Of a stretch of 21,106 bases of DNA, positions 1 through 6,747 are shown one piece after another (the stretch's first letter is position 1; each line of letters starts with the position of its first letter). The notes under the pieces were generated by a model that saw only the letters and a program-made list of their open reading frames with translations, had not been told where the DNA came from and did no database searches. Origin of the DNA: Streptosporangiaceae bacterium (GTDB taxonomy: Bacteria; Actinomycetota; Actinomycetes; Streptosporangiales; Streptosporangiaceae); assembly GCA_030041195.1 (NCBI GenBank), contig JASHOI010000360.1:1-21106 (forward strand). The letters run 5' to 3'. The position numbers were made by a program, and so were the translations under genes.

Positions 1-1389
1 GCCGGGCTCGGCCGCGGCCCGGCCGGCACCAATCCGCGCGGTCAGCATGTCCACCGCCTCGTTATGGCTGAGCACATCCAGGGTGAGCAGCCGGGCGCGG
101 TCGGCGGCCGCCAGGCCGCCCAGCTGGCTGCGGCTGGTGACGATGACCAGGCTGGCCGGGCTGGCCGGCAGCAGCGGCCGGACCTGCTGCTCATCGCGCG
201 CGTTGTCCAGCACGATCAGCATTCTGCGGTCGGCCAGCAGGCTGCGGTACAGGCCTGCCCGCGCCTCGGGATGCGCCGGGATCCGATCCGGCGGCACGCC
301 CAGCGCATCCAGCAACGCGCGCACCGCTTCCGCGGCCGGCATCGGGACACCCGAGCCGTCAAAGCCACGCAGGTTCACGTATAGCTGTCCGTCGGCGAAC
401 CGGCTCGCGACCTGATGCGCCCAGTACAGCGCCAGCGCGGTCTTGCCCACCCCCGCGGTCCCCCCGATCGCCGAGATCACCACCGTCCCCGGCGCAGACG
501 CGCTGGCCTGTTCCAGCATCCGGGTCAGCGCCGCCAGCTCGGCGGTACGCCCGGCGAAGCCGGAAACCGCCGCGGGCAGCTGCCGTGGAATCGATGGCGC
601 GGTGGAAGTCACGGCGCCCGGCGCCTGTGGCGAGGGATCGAGGGCCCGATCTCCGTTCAGGATCCGCTGGTGCAGTTCCCGCAGCCCGGCACCCGGCTCG
701 GTCCCGAGCTCATCAACGAGGATCCGGCGGGCCTCGGCGTAGGCCGCGAGTGCCTCGGCCTGCCGGCCGTCGCGGTACAGCGCCAGCATCAGCAGGCCGT
801 GCAGCCGCTCGCGCAGCGGATGCATCCCGGCGAGGTGCCGCAGTTCGCCGATGACTTCGCGGTGGCGCCCCAGATGCAGATCGGCGTCGATGCGCGCCTC
901 GACCGCCTGCAGCCGCAGTTCGCCCAGCCGCGGGGCGGCGCGGCTCGCCAGCAAGTCGGACTCCACGTCGGCCAGCGGCTCACCCCGCCACAGTGCCAGT
1001 CCCGCCTGCGCCCGCGTGGCGGCGGTCTCCCAGTAGCCGTCCCGGGCGGCCGCCTGCGCCGCCGCCAGGTGCGCCTCGAACCGGGACACGTCCAGTTCGC
1101 TCTCGTCAAGACGGATCTCGTAGCCGCGGGGGTGCGTGCGGATCCGCGCGCCGTCGCCGAGTGCCTTGCGCAGCCGCATCACGTGATTTTGCACCGACAC
1201 CCGCGCCGACGCAGGCGGGGTGGCGCCCCAGAGGACCTCGGTCAGTTCGTCGAGTGAGACCACGCGGTCCGCGCTCAGCAGCAGCGCGGCAAGTACCGCC
1301 CGCTGCTTTCCCGGCGCCACCGGCAGCGTGACCTCGCCCCGGCGCACTACTAAGGGTCCCAGTAGGCCAAACTCTGTCGCCGAATTCAT
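1..1389 (-). CDS. SARP-family (AfsR-type) transcriptional regulator, N-terminal part, cut by window edge
   Basis: This reading frame stays open for 463 codons from an ATG at 1389 down to base 1, so the C-terminus lies outside the window. Domains in order: OmpR-type winged helix (about residues 5-92), bacterial transcriptional activator domain BTAD (about 98-245), a short Pro/Ala linker, then an NB-ARC STAND ATPase starting near 268. The P-loop GGTAGVGKT is at 309-317 and the Walker B strand LIVLDNARD at 391-399. SARP proteins of the AfsR type activate secondary-metabolism or stress genes as ATP-dependent oligomers; that is family knowledge. The start is chosen because the winged helix begins directly after it (EFGLLGPLVVRRG); a weak purine-rich stretch precedes it. 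It is divergent from the P450 gene, the obvious candidate target (inference). Its NB-ARC domain is closely similar to that of the regulator at 11902-14511. A C-terminal TPR region is expected but not visible. Confidence 0.93.
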   Translation of the reverse strand, partial: MNSATEFGLLGPLVVRRGEVTLPVAPGKQRAVLAALLLSADRVVSLDELTEVLWGATPPASARVSVQNHVMRLRKALGDGARIRTHPRGYEIRLDESELDVSRFEAHLAAAQAAARDGYWETAATRAQAGLALWRGEPLADVESDLLASRAAPRLGELRLQAVEARIDADLHLGRHREVIGELRHLAGMHPLRERLHGLLMLALYRDGRQAEALAAYAEARRILVDELGTEPGAGLRELHQRILNGDRALDPSPQAPGAVTSTAPSIPRQLPAAVSGFAGRTAELAALTRMLEQASASAPGTVVISAIGGTAGVGKTALALYWAHQVASRFADGQLYVNLRGFDGSGVPMPAAEAVRALLDALGVPPDRIPAHPEARAGLYRSLLADRRMLIVLDNARDEQQVRPLLPASPASLVIVTSRSQLGGLAAADRARLLTLDVLSHNEAVDMLTARIGAGRAAAEPG

Positions 1390-1446
1390 TCCGATCGTTC
1401 CCGAAACCCCCGCCGATGATCGAATTTTAGCGGTGTGTTAATGCCG

Positions 1447-1494
1447 GCGGCCAGAATAGTCCCGTGCGGTCGGCGAACGCGGGGGGCTGGCCGC
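1447..1494. promoter_or_regulatory. Spaced inverted repeat in the SARP/P450 divergent region
   Basis: The arms GCGGCCAG (1447-1454) and CTGGCCGC (1487-1494) are exact reverse complements separated by 32 bp. They sit in the 225-bp region between the divergent SARP and P450 starts. The spacing of about 40 bp centre to centre (four helical turns) would suit two protomers bound on the same DNA face. In sequence this GC-rich, an 8-bp match can also arise by chance. I could not see the 11-bp-period heptamer direct repeats typical of SARP operators. Confidence 0.25.
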
Positions 1495-1540
1495 ACTCTG
1501 CACTTGACCGGTTGGTCCCGCTGGAGAGGAGCTGCTTCGC

Positions 1541-1618
1541 ATGATCTCGTCCCAGAGCGCCAGCCGACGCCGGCGGCACACTACGTCAACCCGGCGCGTG
1601 AGGAGTGGATCGCGATGA
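1541..1618 (+). CDS. Putative 25-codon Arg-rich leader ORF upstream of the P450
   Basis: An ATG at 1541 is preceded at 9 nt by a strong ribosome binding site (GGAGAGGAG, 1523-1531). The frame runs 25 codons (it begins MISSQSASRRRRHT and is rich in Arg and Ser). Its TGA (1616-1618) overlaps the P450 ATG (1615-1617) in the classic ATGA arrangement. The overlap suggests translational coupling, meaning that ribosomes finishing the leader restart on the P450. No homology is recognised and the peptide itself may have no function. It could also be a chance frame in GC-rich DNA, because the P450 has its own GAGGAG site inside this ORF. Confidence 0.4.
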   Translation: MISSQSASRRRRHTTSTRRVRSGSR

Positions 1619-2817
1619 CGGCTGAGGGCCGGATCATGTTCCCGCCGCCTGCTCCGGTGTCGCCAGCCGACCCTGCGCCCGAGGTCTTCGCGCAGCTCAG
1701 GAACTGCCCGGTGGCGCAAGGGGAGCTACCGGACGGCAGCACGGCCTGGCTGGTCGGCGGCTACGAGCAGGTCCGGCAAGTCCTGACCGACCAGCGCTTT
1801 TCCCGGGCGCTGGCCGTCGCGCCCGGCCGCTCGCTGCAGGGAATCGAGCTCTCTGCCGCGGACTCCATCATCGCGATGGACCCGCCCGAGCACACTCGGC
1901 TGCGCAAGCTGGTTGCCAGCGCATTCACCGTCCGGCGGGTCGAGGCGCTGCGACCGCGGGTGGCCGCCCTGGTCGATGAGCTCATCGGCGCCTTCACCGC
2001 CCGGCCCCAGCCAACCGACCTGATGACGAGTTTCTCGCTGCCGCTGCCGGTGCGGGTGATCTGCGAGTTGCTCGGCGTGCCAACCGGCGACATGGAGAAG
2101 TTCCGCGGCTGGTCGGCCGTTCTGGTGACCGACTGGAAGCAGGACTCCGACGAGATACTGACTGCGCTCGCCGGGCTGTACGAGTACTTTGCGGAACTCA
2201 TCAGGGCCAGGCGGATACAGCCACGCGATGACCTGCTGAGCGCCCTGGTCGCCGCGCGCGACTCCGGAGACCGCCTTTCCGAGGAAGAGCTCACAAACCT
2301 GACCTGCACCATTCTCGTGGCCGGCTACGAGACCACCGCCCACTCGATCAGCCTCTCGGTGTTGGCGCTGCTGGATCACCCAGCCGAGCTGGCCAGGCTC
2401 CGCGCCGACCCGGGGCTGATTCCCGGCGCGGTCGAGGAGATAGTGCGCTATGTCAGGATCGGCGTTCTCCCGCTCGCCCGGGTCACCGCCGAGGACGTGG
2501 ATCTGGGCGGTGTGATGATCCCGGCAGGCGAGGTTGTCCTGCCGATCATCCAGGCGGCCAACCGGGACCCATCGGTATTCAGCGAACCGGAGAGCTTTAA
2601 CGTCACCCGTTCCCCGGTCAGCCACCTGGGATTCGGCAGCGGCGCGCACCACTGCCTCGGCGCCCATCTTGCCCGGGTAGAGCTTCAGGAGGCCCTGCGC
2701 GGGCTCGTGCGGCTGCCGGGGCTGGCGCTGGCTGTGCCGCCGGCTGATCTAAGGTTCAAGGCAGGGATGGCCATACATAACCTTCGCGCGCTGCCTGTCA
2801 CCTGGACCAGAATGTAG
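1615..2817 (+). CDS. Cytochrome P450 monooxygenase
   Basis: The protein is a soluble bacterial class I P450 of 400 aa, the usual length. Visible motifs: C-helix HTRLRK (93-98), I-helix oxygen-activation motif AGYETTAHS (236-244), K-helix ExxR (E275-R278) and the heme loop FGSGAHHCLG with the thiolate ligand Cys347. It should use O2 and two electrons from a ferredoxin/reductase pair, but no redox partner gene is in the window. The sequence looks CYP105/107-like, so a small-molecule or polyketide-like substrate is plausible, but it cannot be read from sequence. The frame is open upstream to a GTG at 1435. I choose the ATG at 1615 because GAGGAG (1600-1605) sits 9 nt before it and it gives the standard P450 length; the extra 60 residues have no P450 counterpart. 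It diverges from the SARP gene, a plausible activator. Confidence 0.95.
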   Translation: MTAEGRIMFPPPAPVSPADPAPEVFAQLRNCPVAQGELPDGSTAWLVGGYEQVRQVLTDQRFSRALAVAPGRSLQGIELSAADSIIAMDPPEHTRLRKLVASAFTVRRVEALRPRVAALVDELIGAFTARPQPTDLMTSFSLPLPVRVICELLGVPTGDMEKFRGWSAVLVTDWKQDSDEILTALAGLYEYFAELIRARRIQPRDDLLSALVAARDSGDRLSEEELTNLTCTILVAGYETTAHSISLSVLALLDHPAELARLRADPGLIPGAVEEIVRYVRIGVLPLARVTAEDVDLGGVMIPAGEVVLPIIQAANRDPSVFSEPESFNVTRSPVSHLGFGSGAHHCLGAHLARVELQEALRGLVRLPGLALAVPPADLRFKAGMAIHNLRALPVTWTRM

Positions 2818-2901
2818 TCCTCCGCGTCGCAGGCGTCCCGGGAGCGGCTGGCGGCGCTACCGGGGGTTGCCGGCGCGATGGCCGTGCGTATGCGGGCGGC
2901 C

Positions 2902-2919
2902 GGGGAGCGGACGCTCCCC
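2902..2919. terminator. Hairpin downstream of the P450 (possible terminator)
   Basis: GGGGAGCG (2902-2909) and CGCTCCCC (2912-2919) are perfect reverse complements around a GA centre; as RNA this gives at least 7 GC-rich pairs. It lies 84 bp after the P450 stop and 69 bp before the chosen FKBP start. No U-tract follows, which is common for actinobacterial terminators. An operator for the FKBP promoter is the alternative. Confidence 0.4.
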
Positions 2920-2988
2920 TATGGTGTTATAAGCCGATCCACCGGACCAGGGCGGCTCGCGCACCGCCACACCTCGTTGGAGTCCTGG

Positions 2989-4098
2989 GTGACACGTGCA
3001 GGCAGGAAAGTCGACAGCAATCGCAGCCGCCAGCGGCCCGCCACACCGGCCGAGCAGCGCAGCAACGGCCAGCGCGATCGCAAGCGCGCCGCGGCAGCAC
3101 GCAACAAGGTCAAGCACGATCGCAAGCGCGCGGAGACGGCCGCGCGGCGCGCGGCGGCCAAGCGGCGTACGCGGCGGCGGCGGCTGCTGATTGCGATTGC
3201 GGTGGTGGTCGTGGTCGGGCTTGGTACCGCCGGGCTGATTTATGCGAACCTGCCACCGTCCATCGCGGTCTCTGGGGCATTCGGCACGAAGCCAACGGTC
3301 ACGATTCCCAAGATCAATCCTCCGGCCAACCTGCAGATGCGCGAGCTGATCAGCGGGCACGGCACGCGCGTCGCCAAGGGCGACTTGGCCATTGCAGATC
3401 TCACCGGGTACACCTGGGAGGGGACGACAAATAAGAAGATCAGCGAGTTGTCCACCGGCCAGCCACAGCCACTGGACGTTGGGTCCACGATCTCTGGGCT
3501 TGACAAGAGCCTGGAAGGCAGCCGAGTCGGCAGCAGGCTGCTGATCACCATCCCGCCGAAGGAAGGGTTCGGATCCAAGGGAGACAGCGACCTTGGGATC
3601 TCCGGCAAAGACACCCTGGTATTCGTCGTAGATGTACTTGGCTCATACCAGAAGACTGCCAGCGCGCACGGCACCCACGAGGCCGTCAGTGGGACGGGGC
3701 TGCCAACGGTCGGCACCTCATCGCCTGGCACCGCCCCGCCGGTCCGCATACCTCAAACGGCGCCATCGACCACGCTGCAGTCCCGAACCCTCATCCTGGG
3801 CACGGGGCCCGTTGTGAAAAAGGGCCAGCTGCTTGTTGCCCAATATGAGGGCTTGATCTGGCGCACCGGCAAGGTCTTCAGCTCCACGTGGAAGAGCGGC
3901 GCGCCGACCGGTTTCCAGATCGGCACCGGGCAGGTCATCAAGGGGTGGGACGACGGCCTTGTGGGCAAGCGAGTCGGCAGCCGGGTGCTGCTCGTGGTGC
4001 CACCCGCCGACGGCTACGGCAAAGACGGTTCCTCATCGGCCGGGATCAAGGGCACCGATACCCTGGTCTTCGTCGTTGACATCCTCGGCACCTACTGA
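2989..4098 (+). CDS. Membrane-anchored protein with two FKBP-type peptidyl-prolyl isomerase domains
   Basis: The protein is 369 aa from a GTG at 2989, chosen because TTGGAG (2977-2982) lies 6 nt upstream; an ATG at 2878 would add 37 residues of no visible homology. Order: a very basic cytoplasmic tail (1-65, with DRKRA twice), one transmembrane helix (66-87), then two extracytoplasmic FKBP domains (about 112-220 and 262-369) joined by a Gly/Ser/Thr/Pro linker. FKBPs catalyse cis-trans isomerisation of Xaa-Pro bonds, so a role in folding exported proteins is likely. Domain 2 keeps the active-site Tyr (QYEG), Phe (GFQIG), VIKGW with Trp320, and GYG; the usual Asp after KVF is Ser. Domain 1 has Leu171 where the floor Trp belongs (ISGL) and no KVFD motif, so it is probably not catalytic. 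The gene is convergent with the sigma factor gene, 5 bp apart. Confidence 0.88.
   Translation: MTRAGRKVDSNRSRQRPATPAEQRSNGQRDRKRAAAARNKVKHDRKRAETAARRAAAKRRTRRRRLLIAIAVVVVVGLGTAGLIYANLPPSIAVSGAFGTKPTVTIPKINPPANLQMRELISGHGTRVAKGDLAIADLTGYTWEGTTNKKISELSTGQPQPLDVGSTISGLDKSLEGSRVGSRLLITIPPKEGFGSKGDSDLGISGKDTLVFVVDVLGSYQKTASAHGTHEAVSGTGLPTVGTSSPGTAPPVRIPQTAPSTTLQSRTLILGTGPVVKKGQLLVAQYEGLIWRTGKVFSSTWKSGAPTGFQIGTGQVIKGWDDGLVGKRVGSRVLLVVPPADGYGKDGSSSAGIKGTDTLVFVVDILGTY
3075..3131 (+). repeat. Short in-frame direct repeat in the FKBP basic tail
   Basis: The 15-mer CGATCGCAAGCGCGC occurs at 3075-3089 and again at 3117-3131, offset by 42 bp (14 codons), so both copies read in the same frame and encode the repeated DRKRA in the basic cytoplasmic tail. 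A small internal duplication is likely. Confidence 0.6.
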
Positions 4099-4103
4099 GC
4101 CCG

Positions 4104-4967
4104 CTATTCGATGAGTCCGTGGTGGCCAACCGAGGAGAGTTTGCCGGGGTTGAGGACAAAGTAAACGGACGTGATGACGCCGGCCTTCGACGTCACCGCC
4201 ATCACTTGCTGGATGGTGTCACCAGCCGAGAGGATGGCCCCGGCGTATCCGCTGACCACAGCCGGCCTGCTCGCCAGGTGGCGGTACCGGCGGGCCATGG
4301 CTGTGAGGAAGCGGGCCACCCGGTCCGAACCCGCAACCGGGCGGCGGGCGGCCGGGCGGCTGGGACCGCCGTCAGTGATGCACACGACCTGCGGCGCCAG
4401 GCGGACGATCACCTGGTTCACGTCGCCCGAAGCGAGCGCGCGGAGCAGGCCGGTGACGAGTTCACGGTCGGCTGCAGCGGTCTTGTCCGGCCGCTTGTCC
4501 GGCCGGAGCCTGCGGCGGGCCCGGCTGGCGATCTGCCGGCACGCCGCCGGGGAACGTCCCACCGTGGCGGCAATCTCGGCGTAGGGCACCTCAAATACGT
4601 CGGCGAGTACGAACACTGCCCGCTCGACCGGTGCCAGCTGGTCGAGCAGCATCAGGAAGCCGAGGGTCAGGGAGTCGGATAGTTCGGCTGCGCTCTCCGG
4701 GCTGGGATCGGTCACGATCGGCTCAGGAAGCCACGGCCCTGGGTAGATTTCCCTGGTCCGGGCCGCGGAGCGGAGCCGGTCGAGGCAAAGGCGGGTTGCG
4801 GCCGTGATCAGCCAGGCCTCAGCGTTGGCGACGTGTGCGGCGTCGGCTGCCTGCCAGCGCAGCCAGGTGTCCTGGGCGACGTCGTCGGCGTCGGCCAGGG
4901 TGCCGAGCATCCGGTAGGCCAGGCCGCGGATCCGGGGCCTGGCCGCCTCAAACGGGTCCTGGTTCAC
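4104..4967 (-). CDS. ECF41-group RNA polymerase sigma factor (SigJ-like) with fused SnoaL-like C-terminal domain
   Basis: The protein is 287 aa. Region 2 (about 8-75, with the DADDVAQDTWLRW core) and region 4 (about 105-160, helix-turn-helix VPYAEIAATVGRSPAACRQ) are followed by a SnoaL/NTF2-like extension (about 165-287). The ECF41 hallmark WLPEP is present between regions 2 and 4 (79-83). The two C-terminal hallmark motifs are present but altered: DGGP (199-202) for DGGG, and NPGKL (273-277) for NPDKL. In ECF41 proteins the C-terminal domain replaces an anti-sigma factor and tunes activity. The ATG overlaps the stop of the upstream flavoenzyme gene (ATGA, 4964-4967), so the two form an operon with coupled translation. 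ECF41 genes typically sit next to a carboxymuconolactone decarboxylase, oxidoreductase or epimerase; here it is an oxidoreductase. The operon promoter matches the ECF41 consensus, implying autoregulation. Confidence 0.93.
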   Translation of the reverse strand: MNQDPFEAARPRIRGLAYRMLGTLADADDVAQDTWLRWQAADAAHVANAEAWLITAATRLCLDRLRSAARTREIYPGPWLPEPIVTDPSPESAAELSDSLTLGFLMLLDQLAPVERAVFVLADVFEVPYAEIAATVGRSPAACRQIASRARRRLRPDKRPDKTAAADRELVTGLLRALASGDVNQVIVRLAPQVVCITDGGPSRPAARRPVAGSDRVARFLTAMARRYRHLASRPAVVSGYAGAILSAGDTIQQVMAVTSKAGVITSVYFVLNPGKLSSVGHHGLIE

Positions 4968-6208
4968 GTCGTGGTTGTGACCGGCACAGCTCGCACGGCG
5001 CGCAGAGCGGCGACCTGCGCGCTGGCCAGGGCGGCGTCGGAGAGCAGGCCCCTCGGCCCGACCCAGTCGCCGGCCAGGTAGACGCCCGGCAGCCCGGTGG
5101 CGTCCACCGCCGGCCGGCCAACCAGTCCGCCGCGCGCCGCGAGCGGCGCCGCGCCAGCGACGACCACGCGGGCAAGGAACCGGCTGATCACCACGTCTTC
5201 CTCCCGAACGCCGGCTCGCGCCAGGTGGGCTTCGAGGAGGGCACGGTCCGCTTTCGATTGGATAGCACCATAACGGACGGCGGCGACGACAGCCTGGCCC
5301 GCTCGCGCCTGGCGGGCGGGCGGCGACTGGACCGTCGCGTACACAGGCGCATCAACACCGAGGACATGACCCGGCTCGGGGACGCGCCACAGGCCAGCGT
5401 CGAGACAGGCGGCTGTCACTTCGGGACCGATGTCTCCCCACCCTGGGCCGGCTGGGAGCAGGCTGATGGCTGCCGCCGGACGGCCGGCAGCGATGATCAC
5501 CGACCGTGCGACCAGCGGGCCGTTGCTCGTGGCCACCTCGACCCGGCCAGCGGCGGTCGCGACGCCGGTGACCTTGATCCCGGTACGTACCTGGCAGAGC
5601 GCGGCCAGCCGGGTAATCAGCTGGGCCCAGCCGCCGTCAAGGTACAAGACCCCGCGCGCGGCCCGCTGCAACTGGGCGACTGCGGCGTCGGCGGCAAAGG
5701 TGTTCATGTCCCAGGCGTACGTGGTCAGGCGGACCAGGGCATTGACGGCGGCGGCGACCGCTCGCCCGAAACCGGCGCCGGTGATCCACTGCGACACCGA
5801 GGCGCCGGCGTAGCGTTGCGGATGCAGCAAAGGCAGTCGCGCCAAGAGCGCGGCAAACGCCTCCTTGTCCTTGCGGCCGAAGAGCGTGGTTCGTCGCAGC
5901 GAATCGGGGCTCGTCGGCAGGAGGTGGAGCTCGCCGCCAGCAAGGGCCTGGTAACGGCTCAATGGCGGCGAGCCGCCCTGCGGTTCGATCCCCAGGCTGC
6001 GCAGGACTTCCCACCCCGCGCCGCCCTTGAAGAGAGCATGAGCCCCCCGGTTGAATATGAAGTCATCCTTCTTGGTGACCCGGGCCCGACCGCCCGGCAG
6101 GTGAGCATCGAGCACGAGCGTCGTGGACCCGGCCCTGGTGGCGGTGGCGCCGGCCGCCAGACCCGCCAGACCCGCTCCGATCACGACCACATCCCAGTCA
6201 GCTCTCAT
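4964..6208 (-). CDS. FAD-dependent NAD(P)-binding-like oxidoreductase (amine oxidase/phytoene desaturase fold)
   Basis: The protein is 414 aa. The N-terminal Rossmann dinucleotide-binding motif VVVIGAGLAGLAAG (7-20) is followed by an acidic residue ending the second strand (VLDAH). The C-terminal FAD-contact motif (GVYLAGDWVGPRG) closes the fold, which is the pattern of the flavin amine oxidase/protoporphyrinogen oxidase/phytoene desaturase superfamily. The substrate is unknown; no carotenoid, heme or amine pathway gene is nearby. It is the first gene of a two-gene operon with the ECF41 sigma factor, with a 4-bp overlap. The frame extends to a GTG at 6253, but the ATG at 6208 is chosen for two reasons: the Rossmann strand starts five residues later, and the promoter at 6217-6243 predicts a transcript beginning at or within a few bases of this ATG. 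No Shine-Dalgarno sequence is seen, which fits leaderless translation. Confidence 0.9.
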   Translation of the reverse strand: MRADWDVVVIGAGLAGLAAGATATRAGSTTLVLDAHLPGGRARVTKKDDFIFNRGAHALFKGGAGWEVLRSLGIEPQGGSPPLSRYQALAGGELHLLPTSPDSLRRTTLFGRKDKEAFAALLARLPLLHPQRYAGASVSQWITGAGFGRAVAAAVNALVRLTTYAWDMNTFAADAAVAQLQRAARGVLYLDGGWAQLITRLAALCQVRTGIKVTGVATAAGRVEVATSNGPLVARSVIIAAGRPAAAISLLPAGPGWGDIGPEVTAACLDAGLWRVPEPGHVLGVDAPVYATVQSPPARQARAGQAVVAAVRYGAIQSKADRALLEAHLARAGVREEDVVISRFLARVVVAGAAPLAARGGLVGRPAVDATGLPGVYLAGDWVGPRGLLSDAALASAQVAALRAVRAVPVTTTT

Positions 6209-6216
6209 ACCGCACA

Positions 6217-6243
6217 GACGAGCGGACCGGTCAGATTGTGACA
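6217..6243 (-). promoter_or_regulatory. ECF41-type promoter of the oxidoreductase-sigma operon
   Basis: Read on the minus strand, TGTCACA (6243-6237) is followed by exactly 16 bp and then CGTC (6220-6217). This is identical to the published target motif of ECF41 sigma factors (TGTCACA-N16-CGTC). Only 8 bp separate the -10 element from the ATG at 6208, so the start site falls at or next to the start codon. The encoded ECF41 sigma is the second gene of this operon, giving a direct autoregulatory loop. I found no second copy of the full motif in the window; a TGTCACA at 16807 lacks the CGTC. Confidence 0.85.
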
Positions 6244-6331
6244 GGACCCGCACGACCGGCCCAATAAAGGGAACGGGTACCCAGGGCCGTCGCGATCCCC
6301 GGGATTCTCGCTCTTCATCTAACGGAGTTGG

Positions 6332-6637
6332 TTGTCCGCGGGCGCGCTGTCACCGGACGCCGAGGACAAGCTCCTGGCCAGGCTGACCGACCTGCTGCTG
6401 CAGCACGAGGGCGCCGACCCGGCGAACCCGCCGCATGCTCGAACGCGTGGGTCTTTGTGCACGTACAACGACGAACGGCGCCAGGCCGTCACCGCGGTGA
6501 TGACACAAGCCGTCGCTGACGCCGAGGCAGGCAGCCGCCCCGACCCATCCAGCCGGGTCTGGGTACTCACCGCCGAGGGGCACCGCAGCGAGGCAGCCGC
6601 CGTGATCGAGATGGCTGGTGCCGACCTGCCAGACTGA
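6332..6637 (+). pseudogene. Decayed tautomerase-family gene
   Basis: A TTG-initiated frame of 101 codons (CGGAG at 6323-6327 just upstream) resembles, from memory, the double-length actinobacterial tautomerase proteins. It has GALSPDAEDKLLARLTDLLL, then, late, DERRQAVTAVMTQAV and RVWVLTAE. The middle is damaged. The expected strand AWVFVH is present, but in another frame (positions 6441-6458, reading CSNAWVFVHV from 6435), and the segment between it and DERRQAV is missing. An in-frame TAA (6320-6322) removes the N-terminus, including the catalytic Pro1. I read this as a frameshifted, internally deleted remnant. The alternative is a short hypothetical protein; its third-position GC is high enough for recent coding. 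Family assignment is from recall, not from a search. Confidence 0.5.
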
Positions 6638-6747
6638 CGATCGCCCCGGCCGTCGGACCCCACGCCGCCAGGCCCGCTCCGCGTCAATGGGCAAGGCGAG
6701 CGGCCTCACCTAGGCGACGCGCGGCCGGCCCGATGGAAGGAGCGAGA

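Noticed and set aside
1435..1614. N-terminal extension of the P450 from a GTG at 1435
   Set aside because: The added residues have no P450 counterpart, and the ATG at 1615 has a good ribosome binding site and gives the standard length.
4964..6208. Flavoenzyme as a carotenoid phytoene desaturase
   Set aside because: The fold is shared, but no phytoene synthase, cyclase or other carotenoid gene is near; the partner is an ECF41 sigma, so a general oxidoreductase call is safer.
4835..6241. Open frame of 468 codons on the plus strand opposite the flavoenzyme and sigma start
   Set aside because: It is a shadow of the two minus-strand genes: Arg/Gly/Pro-rich, no domain, while the minus strand has clear Rossmann and sigma motifs.
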